This document shows positions 8,514 through 18,905 of a stretch of 64,000 bases of DNA, one piece after another; position 1 is the first letter of the stretch; every line of letters begins with the position of its first letter. Position numbers and translations under genes: made by a program. Origin of the DNA: Comamonadaceae bacterium (GTDB taxonomy: Bacteria > Pseudomonadota > Gammaproteobacteria > Burkholderiales > Burkholderiaceae_C); assembly GCA_947450675.1 (NCBI GenBank), contig CANFWI010000001.1, positions 1 to 64,000 on the forward strand. Reading direction: 5' to 3'. The notes beneath the pieces are model-generated. The model did no database searches. It saw only the letters and a list, made by a program, of their open reading frames with translations, and had not been told where the DNA came from.

Positions 8514-10916
8514 CTATTTCTTCAAACTTTGCAACTTGGCAAAAGCCGACGCCATGGCGCTGCCCTGCCCGGCTGGCTCGTTTCTGCTGGAGAAATTTTG
8601 GCCTTGCGGCATCCGCGCACCACGGGCTACGCCTTCAAACTTGTTGTCGCGAGGCGCATCTCGGCGCGCAGGAGCGGCGTCAAGCTTCATGGTCAAGCCG
8701 ATGCGCTTGCGGGCCACATCAACTTCCGTCACGCGAACCTTGACGATGTCACCGGTCTTCACGACTTCACGGGCGTCAGTGACGAACTTGTTGGCAAGCT
8801 GGCTCACGTGGACCAGACCGTCTTGATGCACGCCGATGTCGACAAAGGCACCGAAGGCCGCCACGTTACTCACGGTGCCTTCCAACGTCATGCCCTCGAC
8901 CAAGTCTTTGATGTCTTCGACGCCTTCGTTGAATCGCGCCACCTTGAAGTCAGGACGTGGATCACGGCCCGGCTTTTCGAGTTCGGCCAAAATGTCCTTG
9001 ACGGTGATGACACCGAACTTGTCATTGGCAAAGAGCTCAGGCCTTAGCGTTTTGAGCATTTCGGCACGGCCCATGAGCTCGGCCACCGGCTTGCCGGTGT
9101 GGGCGATGATTTTTTCGACCACCGGGTAGGTTTCGGGGTGAACGCCAGTCATGTCCAACGGGTTGCTGCTGGCGTGCAGGCGCAAAAAACCGGCGCTTTG
9201 CTCAAAGGTTTTGGCGCCTAAGCCGGTGACCTTCAAGAGGTCTGCGCGGCTGGTGAAGGCACCGTTCGCATCACGCCAACGCACCACCGACTTGGCCACC
9301 GTCTGACTGAGGCCCGAGACGCGCGCCAACAAGGGCACGCTGGCGGTGTTCAGGTCAACGCCCACGCTGTTGACGCAGTCTTCGACCACGGTGTCGAGGC
9401 TGCGCGCCAACTCACTTTGGTTGACGTCATGCTGGTATTGGCCTACACCGATGGATTTCGGGTCAATCTTGACCAGTTCGGCCAGCGGGTCTTGCAAGCG
9501 CCGCGCAATGCTGGCGGCTCCGCGCAAACTGACATCGACATCAGGCATTTCTTGGGAGGCGAATTCACTGGCGGAATAAACCGACGCACCAGCTTCGCTG
9601 ACCACGACTTTGTCAATTGGCCAGGCGGTTCCGCTTGACTCCGCGTGTTGCGTGATGCGCTTGATCAGGTCGGCAGCCAGTTTGTCGGTTTCACGGCTGG
9701 CGGTGCCGTTGCCAATGGCGATCAGATTGACGCCGTGTTTTTCGCTGAGTTTGGCCAGCGTGTGCAGCGAGCCTTCCCAGTCTTTGCGAGGCTCGTGCGG
9801 GAACACCGTGGCGGTTTCGACCAATTTCCCTGTGGCGTCGACCACCGCCACTTTGACGCCGGTACGGATGCCCGGGTCCAAGCCCATCACCACACGCGGG
9901 CCCGCCGGCGCGGCCAGCAGCAGGTCACGCAGGTTGTCGGCAAAGACCTTGATAGCGACTTTTTCGGCGTCTTCGCGCAGCCGTGTGAAGAGGTCACGCT
10001 CAATCGACAAACTGAGTTTGACGCGCCAAGTCCAGGTCACGCATTTGCGCAGCAAGTCATCTGCCGGTCGCGCTTTGTGGCTCCAGCCCAAATGCAGCGC
10101 AATTTTGCCTTCGGCCACCGACACCGTCGGTGCCGCCTTGACACCCACGGGGGTGACGCTCACGGGCGGCTCGGGCAAGACCAGTTTGGCATCCAGAATC
10201 TCTAACCCACGGCCGCGAAACACGGCCAGCGCCCGGTGTGAAGGCACGCGGCCAATCGGCTCGTCGTAGGCAAAGTAATCGCGAAACTTGGCGTTGTCAG
10301 GGTGGTTTTCGTCTTTGCCGGCCACCAGCTTGGAGGCGAACAGCCCTTCGCTCCACAACCAGGCCCGTAGTGACTGCACCAGCGGCGCGTCTTCGGCCCA
10401 GCGCTCGCTCAAGATGTCGCGCACGCCGTCCAGCACCGCTTGCACGGTGGTGAAGTCGTCACCGCTCTCGTTTTTCTCGGCTTTGACGTAGGGCAAGGCT
10501 GCGTCTTGCGGCACCAGCATCGGATCGGCAAACAGCGCATCGGCCAAGGGCTCAATGCCTGACTCGCGGGCAATCTGGCCCTTGGTGCGACGCCTGGGTT
10601 TGTAGGGCAAGTACAAGTCTTCCAAGTCCTGCTTGGTGCCGGCAGCTTCAATTGCGCGGCGCAGCTCTGGGGTCATTTTGCCCTGCTCTTCGATGCTGTT
10701 GAGCACCGTTTCACGGCGGTCCTCAAGCTCCCGCAAATACCCCAGCCGGGCTTCCAGTTCACGCAATTGAATATCGTCGAGACCACCCGTGACTTCTTTT
10801 CGGTAACGGGCAATAAAAGGCACGGTTGCACCGCCGTCAAGCAGTTCGACGGCAACCCGAATTTGTTGCTCTTGAACTTTGATTTCTGTGGCGATTTGCC
10901 GGATGATTTTCTGCAT
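8514..10916 (-). CDS. tex: Tex family RNA-binding transcription accessory protein
   Basis: Conserved bacterial homologue of Spt6, an RNA-binding protein that affects transcription. From the ATG at 10916 (protein MQKIIRQIATE) it has 800 residues, near the usual 770-800. Visible parts are the N-terminal helical region with PFIARYRKE, the YqgF-like RNase H fold (VMGLDPGIRTGVKVAVVD), the helix-hairpin-helix segment (SVGVDLNTAS and FTSRADLLKV) and a C-terminal S1 domain at about 670-740 (VAAFGAFVDIGVHQDGLVHVS). The tail is basic and low-complexity. An upstream in-frame ATG adding 19 residues is judged not to be the start, because family homology begins at MQKI. Confidence 0.95.
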   Translation of the reverse strand: MQKIIRQIATEIKVQEQQIRVAVELLDGGATVPFIARYRKEVTGGLDDIQLRELEARLGYLRELEDRRETVLNSIEEQGKMTPELRRAIEAAGTKQDLEDLYLPYKPRRRTKGQIARESGIEPLADALFADPMLVPQDAALPYVKAEKNESGDDFTTVQAVLDGVRDILSERWAEDAPLVQSLRAWLWSEGLFASKLVAGKDENHPDNAKFRDYFAYDEPIGRVPSHRALAVFRGRGLEILDAKLVLPEPPVSVTPVGVKAAPTVSVAEGKIALHLGWSHKARPADDLLRKCVTWTWRVKLSLSIERDLFTRLREDAEKVAIKVFADNLRDLLLAAPAGPRVVMGLDPGIRTGVKVAVVDATGKLVETATVFPHEPRKDWEGSLHTLAKLSEKHGVNLIAIGNGTASRETDKLAADLIKRITQHAESSGTAWPIDKVVVSEAGASVYSASEFASQEMPDVDVSLRGAASIARRLQDPLAELVKIDPKSIGVGQYQHDVNQSELARSLDTVVEDCVNSVGVDLNTASVPLLARVSGLSQTVAKSVVRWRDANGAFTSRADLLKVTGLGAKTFEQSAGFLRLHASSNPLDMTGVHPETYPVVEKIIAHTGKPVAELMGRAEMLKTLRPELFANDKFGVITVKDILAELEKPGRDPRPDFKVARFNEGVEDIKDLVEGMTLEGTVSNVAAFGAFVDIGVHQDGLVHVSQLANKFVTDAREVVKTGDIVKVRVTEVDVARKRIGLTMKLDAAPARRDAPRDNKFEGVARGARMPQGQNFSSRNEPAGQGSAMASAFAKLQSLKK

Positions 10917-11012
10917 GTGGGAGGGTCTGGTAGCGGGCGAAAAATGAAGAGGCATTCTCCCACAGCCCCTCACCCAAGCTCTGCATATGATGGAGCTTTA
11001 AGGGGAGCTCCG

Positions 11013-11525
11013 ATGCGCATACGGTCCATTTTGCTGCTGTTGGCTGTTCTTTTGACAGCCGCCTTTGTGGCCTTGAACCTCGAAGAGTTCAACCGACTCA
11101 GTCTGCTCAGTCTTGGCTTCACCAGCCTACAAGCGCCTTTGGCAATGATCATGCTGGTCGGTCTGGTGGCGGCGCTGGTGGTCTTTCTGCTTTTCAGCGC
11201 TTATGCCAAAAGCGCGTATTTGATCGAAAACCATCGCACATCGCGTGAACTCAAAGCCCAACGCGAACTGGCCGACAAAGCCGAAACCTCGCGCTTCACA
11301 GAGTTGCAGCAATATTTGGCCGCAGAAAGCCATGCCAAGCTGGAACGCGAAGCCAAAGACAGGCAAGGACTGGACCAGCGTTTCGCTGAGTTGCAAGCAG
11401 ATATAGAGTCACGCATTGAGCAGTCGGGCAACACGCTGGCGGCTTACATCGGTGAACTTGAAGACCGCTTAGAGAGGGCTGCCGGCATGCCGGTCATCGA
11501 GGCTGAAACCAATCGCCTGCGCTGA
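11013..11525 (+). CDS. LapA domain-containing small membrane protein
   Basis: A 170-residue protein. Residues 5-24 and about 42-63 are hydrophobic and form the two-helix LapA/DUF1049 hairpin, which in E. coli LapA works with LapB in lipopolysaccharide assembly control. The remainder (70-160) is a charged, probably coiled-coil cytoplasmic domain (RELKAQRELADKAETSRFTE). The start is the ATG at 11013, preceded by AGGGGAG; an upstream in-frame extension overlaps tex on the other strand and is rejected. No lapB/yciM gene is adjacent, unlike the E. coli layout. Divergent from tex. Confidence 0.8.
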   Translation: MRIRSILLLLAVLLTAAFVALNLEEFNRLSLLSLGFTSLQAPLAMIMLVGLVAALVVFLLFSAYAKSAYLIENHRTSRELKAQRELADKAETSRFTELQQYLAAESHAKLEREAKDRQGLDQRFAELQADIESRIEQSGNTLAAYIGELEDRLERAAGMPVIEAETNRLR

Positions 11526-11545
11526 GCCTGAACCCTTGCGTGTAA

Positions 11546-12484
11546 TCAGCCGGCTGGCACAGCCTTGAGCGCGTAACCAATGCGTGGGAAATGCACATGC
11601 ACGATGCCGGCTCGGGGGTCTGTTCGGCGCAGTGAATAGTGCATGCGCGTGGCGGCGATCAGTTCGCCTTCTGTCGGCTCGGGGCCGAAGGTCTCCGCGC
11701 TGATGCTCACACGGCTGCCGAAAGGAATGCCATGTTCGTCCTGAAAAATATCGTCTCGCAGCGCCAGCGGCGTTGCCTGCGCGGCAATATCAATCGATTC
11801 AGTTGAACTCAATGCTTCATGCCTGCCGTGCCCGATGGCTGCCATGCGGTCCAGCCAGTCCTGCACTGCCGGCGTGAGTGACAAAATATCAGCCAGTGCG
11901 GGTGTCCGCATCCGTGTGAACCACAAGGGGTGGTACATCGCAAAATCAGCAATACAAGGCGCCTCCCCCAACAAAAACGGGTGCAAGTCCAGCATGTCCG
12001 AGATGCGCCGTAAATACGATTTGTAAGCCACGGCGGCATCGGCCGGACGAAGGCGCATCATGCCGGCGCTCATGGCACCGCGGTCTTCACGAAAAGCCTG
12101 CAATGTTTCTGGCGGGGTGTTGGCAAAAATTTGCGCCAACCCGCGTGGCTGCATGTTGTAAGCCATGGCGGCCCAAAAAAGCGTGCTGTCGCCCCACTGT
12201 GCCAGCGTGCGCACCAAGCCTTTGACAGGCTCCGGGTACAACGTAGGCTCCGGCTGAAGATGCTCCAAGACGTCAGCGATCAGCGCCGTGTCGCAATACA
12301 TATCCGCACCGATTTGCAGCACGGGCGTCTTGCGGTAGCCACCTGTCAGCGCCAGTACGTCCGGCTTGGGCATGACCATCGGGATCAGGACTGAACGCCA
12401 AGACAGATTCTTGTAGCCCAACATCAAACGCACTTTTTCGGCGAAGGGGGATGTCGGGTAATGGTGAAGAATCAGCTCGGTCAT
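11546..12484 (-). CDS. Glutathione S-transferase family protein
   Basis: A 312-residue GST-fold protein. The N-terminal 80 residues are thioredoxin-like (LHHYPTSPFAEKVRLMLGYK, with a CxxC-less active site and Ser12 as candidate), followed by an all-helical domain (EAPCIADFAMYHPLWF). It is longer than classical GSTs (about 200-230), with a beta-rich C-terminal addition after residue 230. It is the last gene of the fadJ operon and has its own AGGAGA ribosome site. Substrate is unknown; a role in detoxifying reactive products of acyl-CoA metabolism is only inference from context. Confidence 0.85.
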   Translation of the reverse strand: MTELILHHYPTSPFAEKVRLMLGYKNLSWRSVLIPMVMPKPDVLALTGGYRKTPVLQIGADMYCDTALIADVLEHLQPEPTLYPEPVKGLVRTLAQWGDSTLFWAAMAYNMQPRGLAQIFANTPPETLQAFREDRGAMSAGMMRLRPADAAVAYKSYLRRISDMLDLHPFLLGEAPCIADFAMYHPLWFTRMRTPALADILSLTPAVQDWLDRMAAIGHGRHEALSSTESIDIAAQATPLALRDDIFQDEHGIPFGSRVSISAETFGPEPTEGELIAATRMHYSLRRTDPRAGIVHVHFPRIGYALKAVPAG

Positions 12485-12558
12485 GGCGTGTCTCCTGTTG
12501 TGGTGGATCTGGTCGTTGTGCTTTTGCGTTGTGCTTTTGTTTTGGCTTCAGTGTCGGT

Positions 12559-13599
12559 TTACATCAGCTTGACGATTTGCTTGCCGAAATTTTGGCCTTT
12601 CAGCAAACCCAAGAAGGCTTGCGGTGCTGCGGCCAAACCTTGCGCCACACTTTCACGAGGTCGCAGTCTGCCAGTGGCGACCAACTCGCCAAGTTCTTGC
12701 AAGGCCTGAGGCCAAACGTCCAAGTGTTCCGTGACGATGAAGCCTTGAATCTTCAAGCGACTCCTCAGAATCAGCGCCGGGTAGTTCATGGGCAGCGGTT
12801 TGCCGTCGTAGCCGGCGATCATGCCGCACACGGCGATACGGCCAAAGTCATTCATGCGCAGCATCACGGCATCCAGCACCATGCCGCCGACGTTTTCAAA
12901 ATAACCATCGACGCCGTCTGGGCAGACTTCTTTCAACGCACTTGAAAGCGACGCTGCATCCGTGTGTTGTTTGTAATCAATGCAAGCGTCAAAGCCCAGT
13001 TCCGTGGTGGCGTAGTCACATTTGGCAGGCCCGCCGGCGATACCAACGACACGACAAGCGCGCGTTTTGGCCAGCGCCGCAAAAGCGCTGCCGACCGCGC
13101 CCGTCGAAGCACTGACCACCAAGGTCTGGCCCGCTTGCGCTTCAAGGATGTGAACCAAACCATACCAAGCCGTGACGCCAGGCATGCCGACCGCACCCAG
13201 GTAATACGACAGCGGAACATGGGTCGTGTCGACTTTGCGCAAGGCCCCCGGTGTGGCGGCGTTGACGACGCTGTAAGTCTGCCAACCGCCCAAACCGACG
13301 ACCTTGTCGCCAGGCGTGAACAAGGGCGAACGACTCTCCAGCACTTCACCCACCGTGCCGCCGCCCATGACTTCACCCAAGGCTTGCGGGGCGGTGTAGC
13401 TCTTGGCGTCGTTCATGCGACCGCGCATGTACGGATCGAGACTCAGGAAATGGTGGCGCACCAGCACTTGCCCGTCTTGCAGTGCCGGCGTCTCTTGCGT
13501 GACCAGTTTGAAGTTACTGAGCGTTGCTGCATCTGAAGGGCGACTGTCGAGCAGAATTTGAGTGTTGGTTGGCAAGGTCTGCTTCCGGTGAAGGGTCAA
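12559..13599 (-). CDS. NADP-dependent oxidoreductase, zinc-free MDR family
   Basis: A 346-residue medium-chain reductase of the leukotriene B4 12-hydroxydehydrogenase/CurA type. The GroES-like part includes FLSLDPYMRGRM; the Rossmann part has the VSASTGAVGSAFAALAK nucleotide loop, then the conserved DGVDGYFENVGG. No zinc ligands are present, as expected. These enzymes reduce the C=C bond of alpha,beta-unsaturated ketones or aldehydes with NADPH. The start is TTG at 13599, overlapping the PaaI thioesterase stop as TTGA. The next ATG (DPYMRGRM) is 56 codons in, too late to be the start. It is in the fadJ operon. Confidence 0.92.
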   Translation of the reverse strand: MTLHRKQTLPTNTQILLDSRPSDAATLSNFKLVTQETPALQDGQVLVRHHFLSLDPYMRGRMNDAKSYTAPQALGEVMGGGTVGEVLESRSPLFTPGDKVVGLGGWQTYSVVNAATPGALRKVDTTHVPLSYYLGAVGMPGVTAWYGLVHILEAQAGQTLVVSASTGAVGSAFAALAKTRACRVVGIAGGPAKCDYATTELGFDACIDYKQHTDAASLSSALKEVCPDGVDGYFENVGGMVLDAVMLRMNDFGRIAVCGMIAGYDGKPLPMNYPALILRSRLKIQGFIVTEHLDVWPQALQELGELVATGRLRPRESVAQGLAAAPQAFLGLLKGQNFGKQIVKLM

Positions 13600-14036
13600 T
13601 CGGTCGACAGTTGATTCGCAGGCAAACCCGCCAGCGCGGTATTCGTGTCGGGACGCTTGACGTATTTAAACGTACCGGTTGAATGCGCGCACAAGTTGCC
13701 TTGGCTGTCATAGAGCTTGGCTTCAACAAAGGCCATCTTGGCGGTGCGCTGTATCAGGTGACCGCGGCCTGTCAAGGTGCTGCCGTCGCCGGGTGCGGGC
13801 TTCATGAACGTGCTCTTCATCTCGATGGTGACGACGCCCATCTCGGGCGCCACACTGCGGGCAGCCCAGGCCATGGTGACATCCATCAGCGTCATGATGG
13901 CGCCGCCGTGGGTGACGCCAAAGGAGTTTTGGTGTTCTGGACGTGCAGCAAACTCAAGCGTTGACTCGCCGCCTTCAAAGTGGATGAGCTCGAACCCAAG
14001 GTGGGAGACAAAAGGAATTTCGATACCGAATTTCAT
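13596..14036 (-). CDS. PaaI family hotdog thioesterase
   Basis: A 146-residue single hotdog-domain acyl-CoA thioesterase of the PaaI type. The family block HGGAIMTLMDVTMAWAA is visible at about 58-74, with the catalytic-loop asparagine in HQNSFGVTHGG. Such enzymes release CoA from phenylacetyl-CoA-type or medium-chain acyl-CoA intermediates. The gene lies between a small membrane protein gene and the MDR reductase within the beta-oxidation operon, and its stop overlaps the next start (TTGA). The acyl specificity cannot be read from the sequence. Confidence 0.93.
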   Translation of the reverse strand: MKFGIEIPFVSHLGFELIHFEGGESTLEFAARPEHQNSFGVTHGGAIMTLMDVTMAWAARSVAPEMGVVTIEMKSTFMKPAPGDGSTLTGRGHLIQRTAKMAFVEAKLYDSQGNLCAHSTGTFKYVKRPDTNTALAGLPANQLSTD

Positions 14037-14040
14037 GTTT

Positions 14041-14241
14041 TCAATCTGCCTTCAGCCGTGAACGCACATAAATCAAAACCACGCCAAGCAGCGCGAAGCC
14101 ACCGCCGCCAAGCACCATGGGCCAACCTGTCGCATCATCGGTTCGCTCCATCGACAGGCCCAACACCAGCGTCAGCAAACCGCCATAGATCAAGACCCAG
14201 ATGAGTGCTTGCAGCCGTTTCAGCGAGTGGAGAGTTGTCAT
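14041..14241 (-). CDS. Small two-helix membrane protein
   Basis: A 66-residue protein with two predicted membrane helices (about 13-30 and 43-59) separated by a short polar loop (MERTDDATGW) and ending in a basic tail (VRSRLKAD). The ATG abuts the thiolase stop with no spacer, and the stop lies 4 bp before the PaaI gene, so it is embedded in the operon and probably real despite its size. I do not recognise a named family. Its place among beta-oxidation genes suggests membrane association of the pathway or simple co-expression. Confidence 0.72.
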   Translation of the reverse strand: MTTLHSLKRLQALIWVLIYGGLLTLVLGLSMERTDDATGWPMVLGGGGFALLGVVLIYVRSRLKAD

Positions 14242-15417
14242 TCAAAGTACCTCAAAAATACCAGCAGCCCCCATGCCACCGCCAATGCACATGGTGACAC
14301 AAACCAACTTGGCAGCTCGGCGCTTGCCCTCGATCAGCGCATGGCCAGTCAAGCGTTGCCCAGTCACGCCGTAAGGGTGGCCAACGGCAATGGCACCGCC
14401 GTTGACGTTCAATCGGTCCAGCGGAATGCCCAGCTTGTCTGCGCAGTACAGCACCTGCACGGCAAAGGCTTCGTTGAGTTCCCACAAGTCAACGTCGCTG
14501 ACTTTGAGGCCTAGTTTGGCCAGCACCTTGGGAATGGCAAAGACCGGGCCAATGCCCATTTCGTCGGGCTCACAACCGGCCACGGCAAAGCCCAGGAAAC
14601 GCCCCAGCGGCTTGAGCCCTTTGCGCTCAGCCACGGCTTCATGCATCACCACGACTGCACCCGCACCGTCTGAAAACTGGCTGGCATTGCCGGCAGACAC
14701 CAGACCGCCGGGCATGGCCGGCTTGATGCCGCTGATACCTTCTTGTGTCGTGCCCTCACGGATACCTTCATCGCGGCTGACGGTGACTTTTTTAGTTGTC
14801 AAGCCCATCACCGGGTCAAGCACGCCAGCAACCACGGTGATCGGCGCAATTTCGGCTTCAAACAGGCCGGCGGCTTGCGCGACCGCGGCACGTTGCTGAC
14901 TGCGAGCGCCGTACTCGTCCATGCGCTCACGTGAGATGCCGTAACGCTTGGCCACTTGCTCGGCAGTTTGCAGCATGTTCCAGTAAATCTCGGGCTTGTT
15001 CTTGGCAAGCCAGCTGTCTTGCAACATGTGCTTGTTCATTTCTTGTTGCACGCATGAAATGCTCTCGACCCCACCAGCCACAAAAATATCAGCCTCACCG
15101 GCGATCACCCGCTGCGCAGCCAGCGCGATCGACTGCAGGCCAGACGAGCAAAAGCGGTTCACCGTCATGCCCGACACGCTGACCGGGCAACCGGCGCGCA
15201 AGGCTATTTGTCGCGCGATGTTGGCACCGGTGGCGCCTTCGGGCGATGCGCAACCGATGATCACGTCCTCAACTTCGGCGGCATCGATGCCTGCGCGTTG
15301 GACGGCATGCTTCACGGCATGGCCTCCCAGCGTGGCGCCGTGCGTCATGTTGAAGGAGCCCTTCCAGCTTTTGGCCAGAGGGGTGCGGGCAGTGGAAACA
15401 ATCACAGCTGAGGTCAT
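14242..15417 (-). CDS. Acetyl-CoA C-acyltransferase (thiolase)
   Basis: Thiolytic cleavage of 3-ketoacyl-CoA, the last step of beta-oxidation, or the reverse condensation. From the ATG at 15417 ([11 protein letters not shown]) it has 391 residues, the standard thiolase length; a longer reading frame upstream is rejected because homology begins here. The acyl-accepting cysteine is C90 (NRFCSSGLQ), and the C-terminal catalytic pair is H347 (GHPYGVTG) and C377 (TMCIGGGMG). FadA/FadI activity is likely because fadJ is directly upstream (28-bp gap), but AtoB-like acetoacetyl-CoA thiolase cannot be excluded. Confidence 0.95.
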   Translation of the reverse strand: MTSAVIVSTARTPLAKSWKGSFNMTHGATLGGHAVKHAVQRAGIDAAEVEDVIIGCASPEGATGANIARQIALRAGCPVSVSGMTVNRFCSSGLQSIALAAQRVIAGEADIFVAGGVESISCVQQEMNKHMLQDSWLAKNKPEIYWNMLQTAEQVAKRYGISRERMDEYGARSQQRAAVAQAAGLFEAEIAPITVVAGVLDPVMGLTTKKVTVSRDEGIREGTTQEGISGIKPAMPGGLVSAGNASQFSDGAGAVVVMHEAVAERKGLKPLGRFLGFAVAGCEPDEMGIGPVFAIPKVLAKLGLKVSDVDLWELNEAFAVQVLYCADKLGIPLDRLNVNGGAIAVGHPYGVTGQRLTGHALIEGKRRAAKLVCVTMCIGGGMGAAGIFEVL

Positions 15418-15445
15418 GGAATTCTCCGGATTCGGTGGATGGGGT

Positions 15446-17545
<2,100 letters not shown>

Positions 17546-17588
17546 GGGCGTTTCTTTCGGGTGATGTCTAAAGAAGTAGGATTGTTTT

Positions 17589-17614
17589 TTTCATTGTACG
17601 AATGATGAAATCAT
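17589..17614. promoter_or_regulatory. Candidate operator upstream of fadJ
   Basis: TCATT-GTACG-AATGA (17591-17605) overlaps ATGAT-GAA-ATCAT (17602-17614), both perfect inverted repeats, about 45-70 bp upstream of the fadJ ATG in the 190-bp gap between divergent fadJ and the RND operon. The size and AT-rich half sites fit a TetR-type operator; fatty-acid degradation operons in betaproteobacteria are often controlled by TetR-family repressors. No regulator gene is adjacent, and the regulator is not identified. Confidence 0.4.
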
Positions 17615-17735
17615 GAAAATGCATCTGCGCGGGATTGGACTGAACACGGCCTTTGGTTGACACGGCAACGAAACATATGATTACTACAATCGTGTCGAAA
17701 TAAGTCCAGATTCAAGTCATTCACTGAGGTTCGTT

Positions 17736-18905
17736 ATGCGTATTTTTCATTCATGGTCGCAATCTCGCTTGACAGTTTTCGCCATGGCCGCGCTCTGCGC
17801 AATTTCCTCAGCGGCTCAGTCGGCCGACCGGCCCGCCAAATTTGCGGTCGCCAGCAGCCAAGTCCAAGCCTTGGGCATTCAGACGACCCCTTTGCAAACA
17901 CAACAGACACCAAGCCAAGCCGAGTCGGTGCGAACAAATTACCCGGCGCAGGTGGTCCTCCCCCCAAACGCTGAACAAGTCATCGCCGCCCCCGTCAATG
18001 GCGTGATCTTGCAGCTCTTGGTCCAAGCCAATGACGCCGTTCGCGCCGGCGCGCCTTTGGTTCGGATGGCCAGTGCAGAGTTTGGCCAGCAGCAATTGCA
18101 ATTGCTGCAAGCCAGCACGCGCGCCAGTTTGGCTGCACAGGCCAGCCAGCGGGAGCAAGCGCTTTTTACTGAAGGTCTTATCCCTCAGCGCCGTGTTCAA
18201 GAAGCGCGGGCCAACATGATGGACGCCAATGCGGCCCTGATGCAGGCCAAAGCCGCCTTGCGCCTGATGGGCATGTCAAGCGCCAGCATCGACAACGTCA
18301 TCGCGTCCGGCAACCCGCAAGACAGTTTGGTCTTGGCTGCGGCACAGTCTGCCGTGGTCACTGAGATGGCGGTGAAACCGGGCCAGAGAGTCGACCCGAG
18401 CACGGCTTTGCTGCACTTGGCGCAAACCGGCACGCTTTGGTTAGAGATTCAGGTGCCGGTTGCCGAGAGCGGACTTTGGTTGCCCGGCACCCAGCTGAAC
18501 GTTGTGGGGCGCAGCTTGACCGCGCAAATCTTGAGCCGCAGCGCGATGGTCGAATCAGGCAGCCAGATGGTCAGCCTGCGCGCGCTGGTTCAGGGCAAAA
18601 CCAGCCTGCTGCGTCCGGGCGAGGTGCTGTCCGTCGACCTGCCTACAGCCGCAAGCACAGCGGCAACAAAGGCATCGACCACGGGCGCGTGGGAACTCCC
18701 GCTGTCGGCTGTGGCGCATGACGGCAAGCAGGCGTATGTGTTTGTGCGCACGGCTGACGGCTTCGAGGCCAGAGCGGTGCAAGTCGCCGCCAGCGCCGGT
18801 CAACGGGTGCGAATTCAAGGCCCCGTCAAAGCCGGCGAACAAGTCGCCGTCAGCGGTGTCGTGGCACTCAAAGGCGCCTGGATCAACCAAAAAGAAGCGC
18901 AGTGA
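17736..18905 (+). CDS. RND efflux periplasmic adaptor (membrane fusion protein)
   Basis: A 389-residue HlyD/CusB-CzcB-type membrane fusion protein linking an inner-membrane RND pump to an outer-membrane channel. The N-terminal 28 residues look like a signal peptide ending AQSA. A lipoyl-type half motif (APVNGVILQLLVQANDAVRAG) follows at about 85-105, then an alpha-helical hairpin (about 115-185, rich in Gln and Ala) and the second lipoyl half and beta-barrel. No metal-binding His-rich N-terminus is seen. A TGAGGT ribosome site precedes the ATG. The stop overlaps the pump start (TGATG). Confidence 0.92.
   Translation: MRIFHSWSQSRLTVFAMAALCAISSAAQSADRPAKFAVASSQVQALGIQTTPLQTQQTPSQAESVRTNYPAQVVLPPNAEQVIAAPVNGVILQLLVQANDAVRAGAPLVRMASAEFGQQQLQLLQASTRASLAAQASQREQALFTEGLIPQRRVQEARANMMDANAALMQAKAALRLMGMSSASIDNVIASGNPQDSLVLAAAQSAVVTEMAVKPGQRVDPSTALLHLAQTGTLWLEIQVPVAESGLWLPGTQLNVVGRSLTAQILSRSAMVESGSQMVSLRALVQGKTSLLRPGEVLSVDLPTAASTAATKASTTGAWELPLSAVAHDGKQAYVFVRTADGFEARAVQVAASAGQRVRIQGPVKAGEQVAVSGVVALKGAWINQKEAQ

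Noticed and set aside
10917-10973. 19-residue N-terminal extension of Tex
   Set aside because: Family homology starts at MQKIIRQ (10916); the extra residues lie in the lapA-tex intergenic region.
17657-17690. Possible sigma70 promoter (TTGACA and TACAAT) before the RND adaptor
   Set aside because: The boxes are 22 bp apart, too far; closer -10 options are poor or too near, so no promoter is called.
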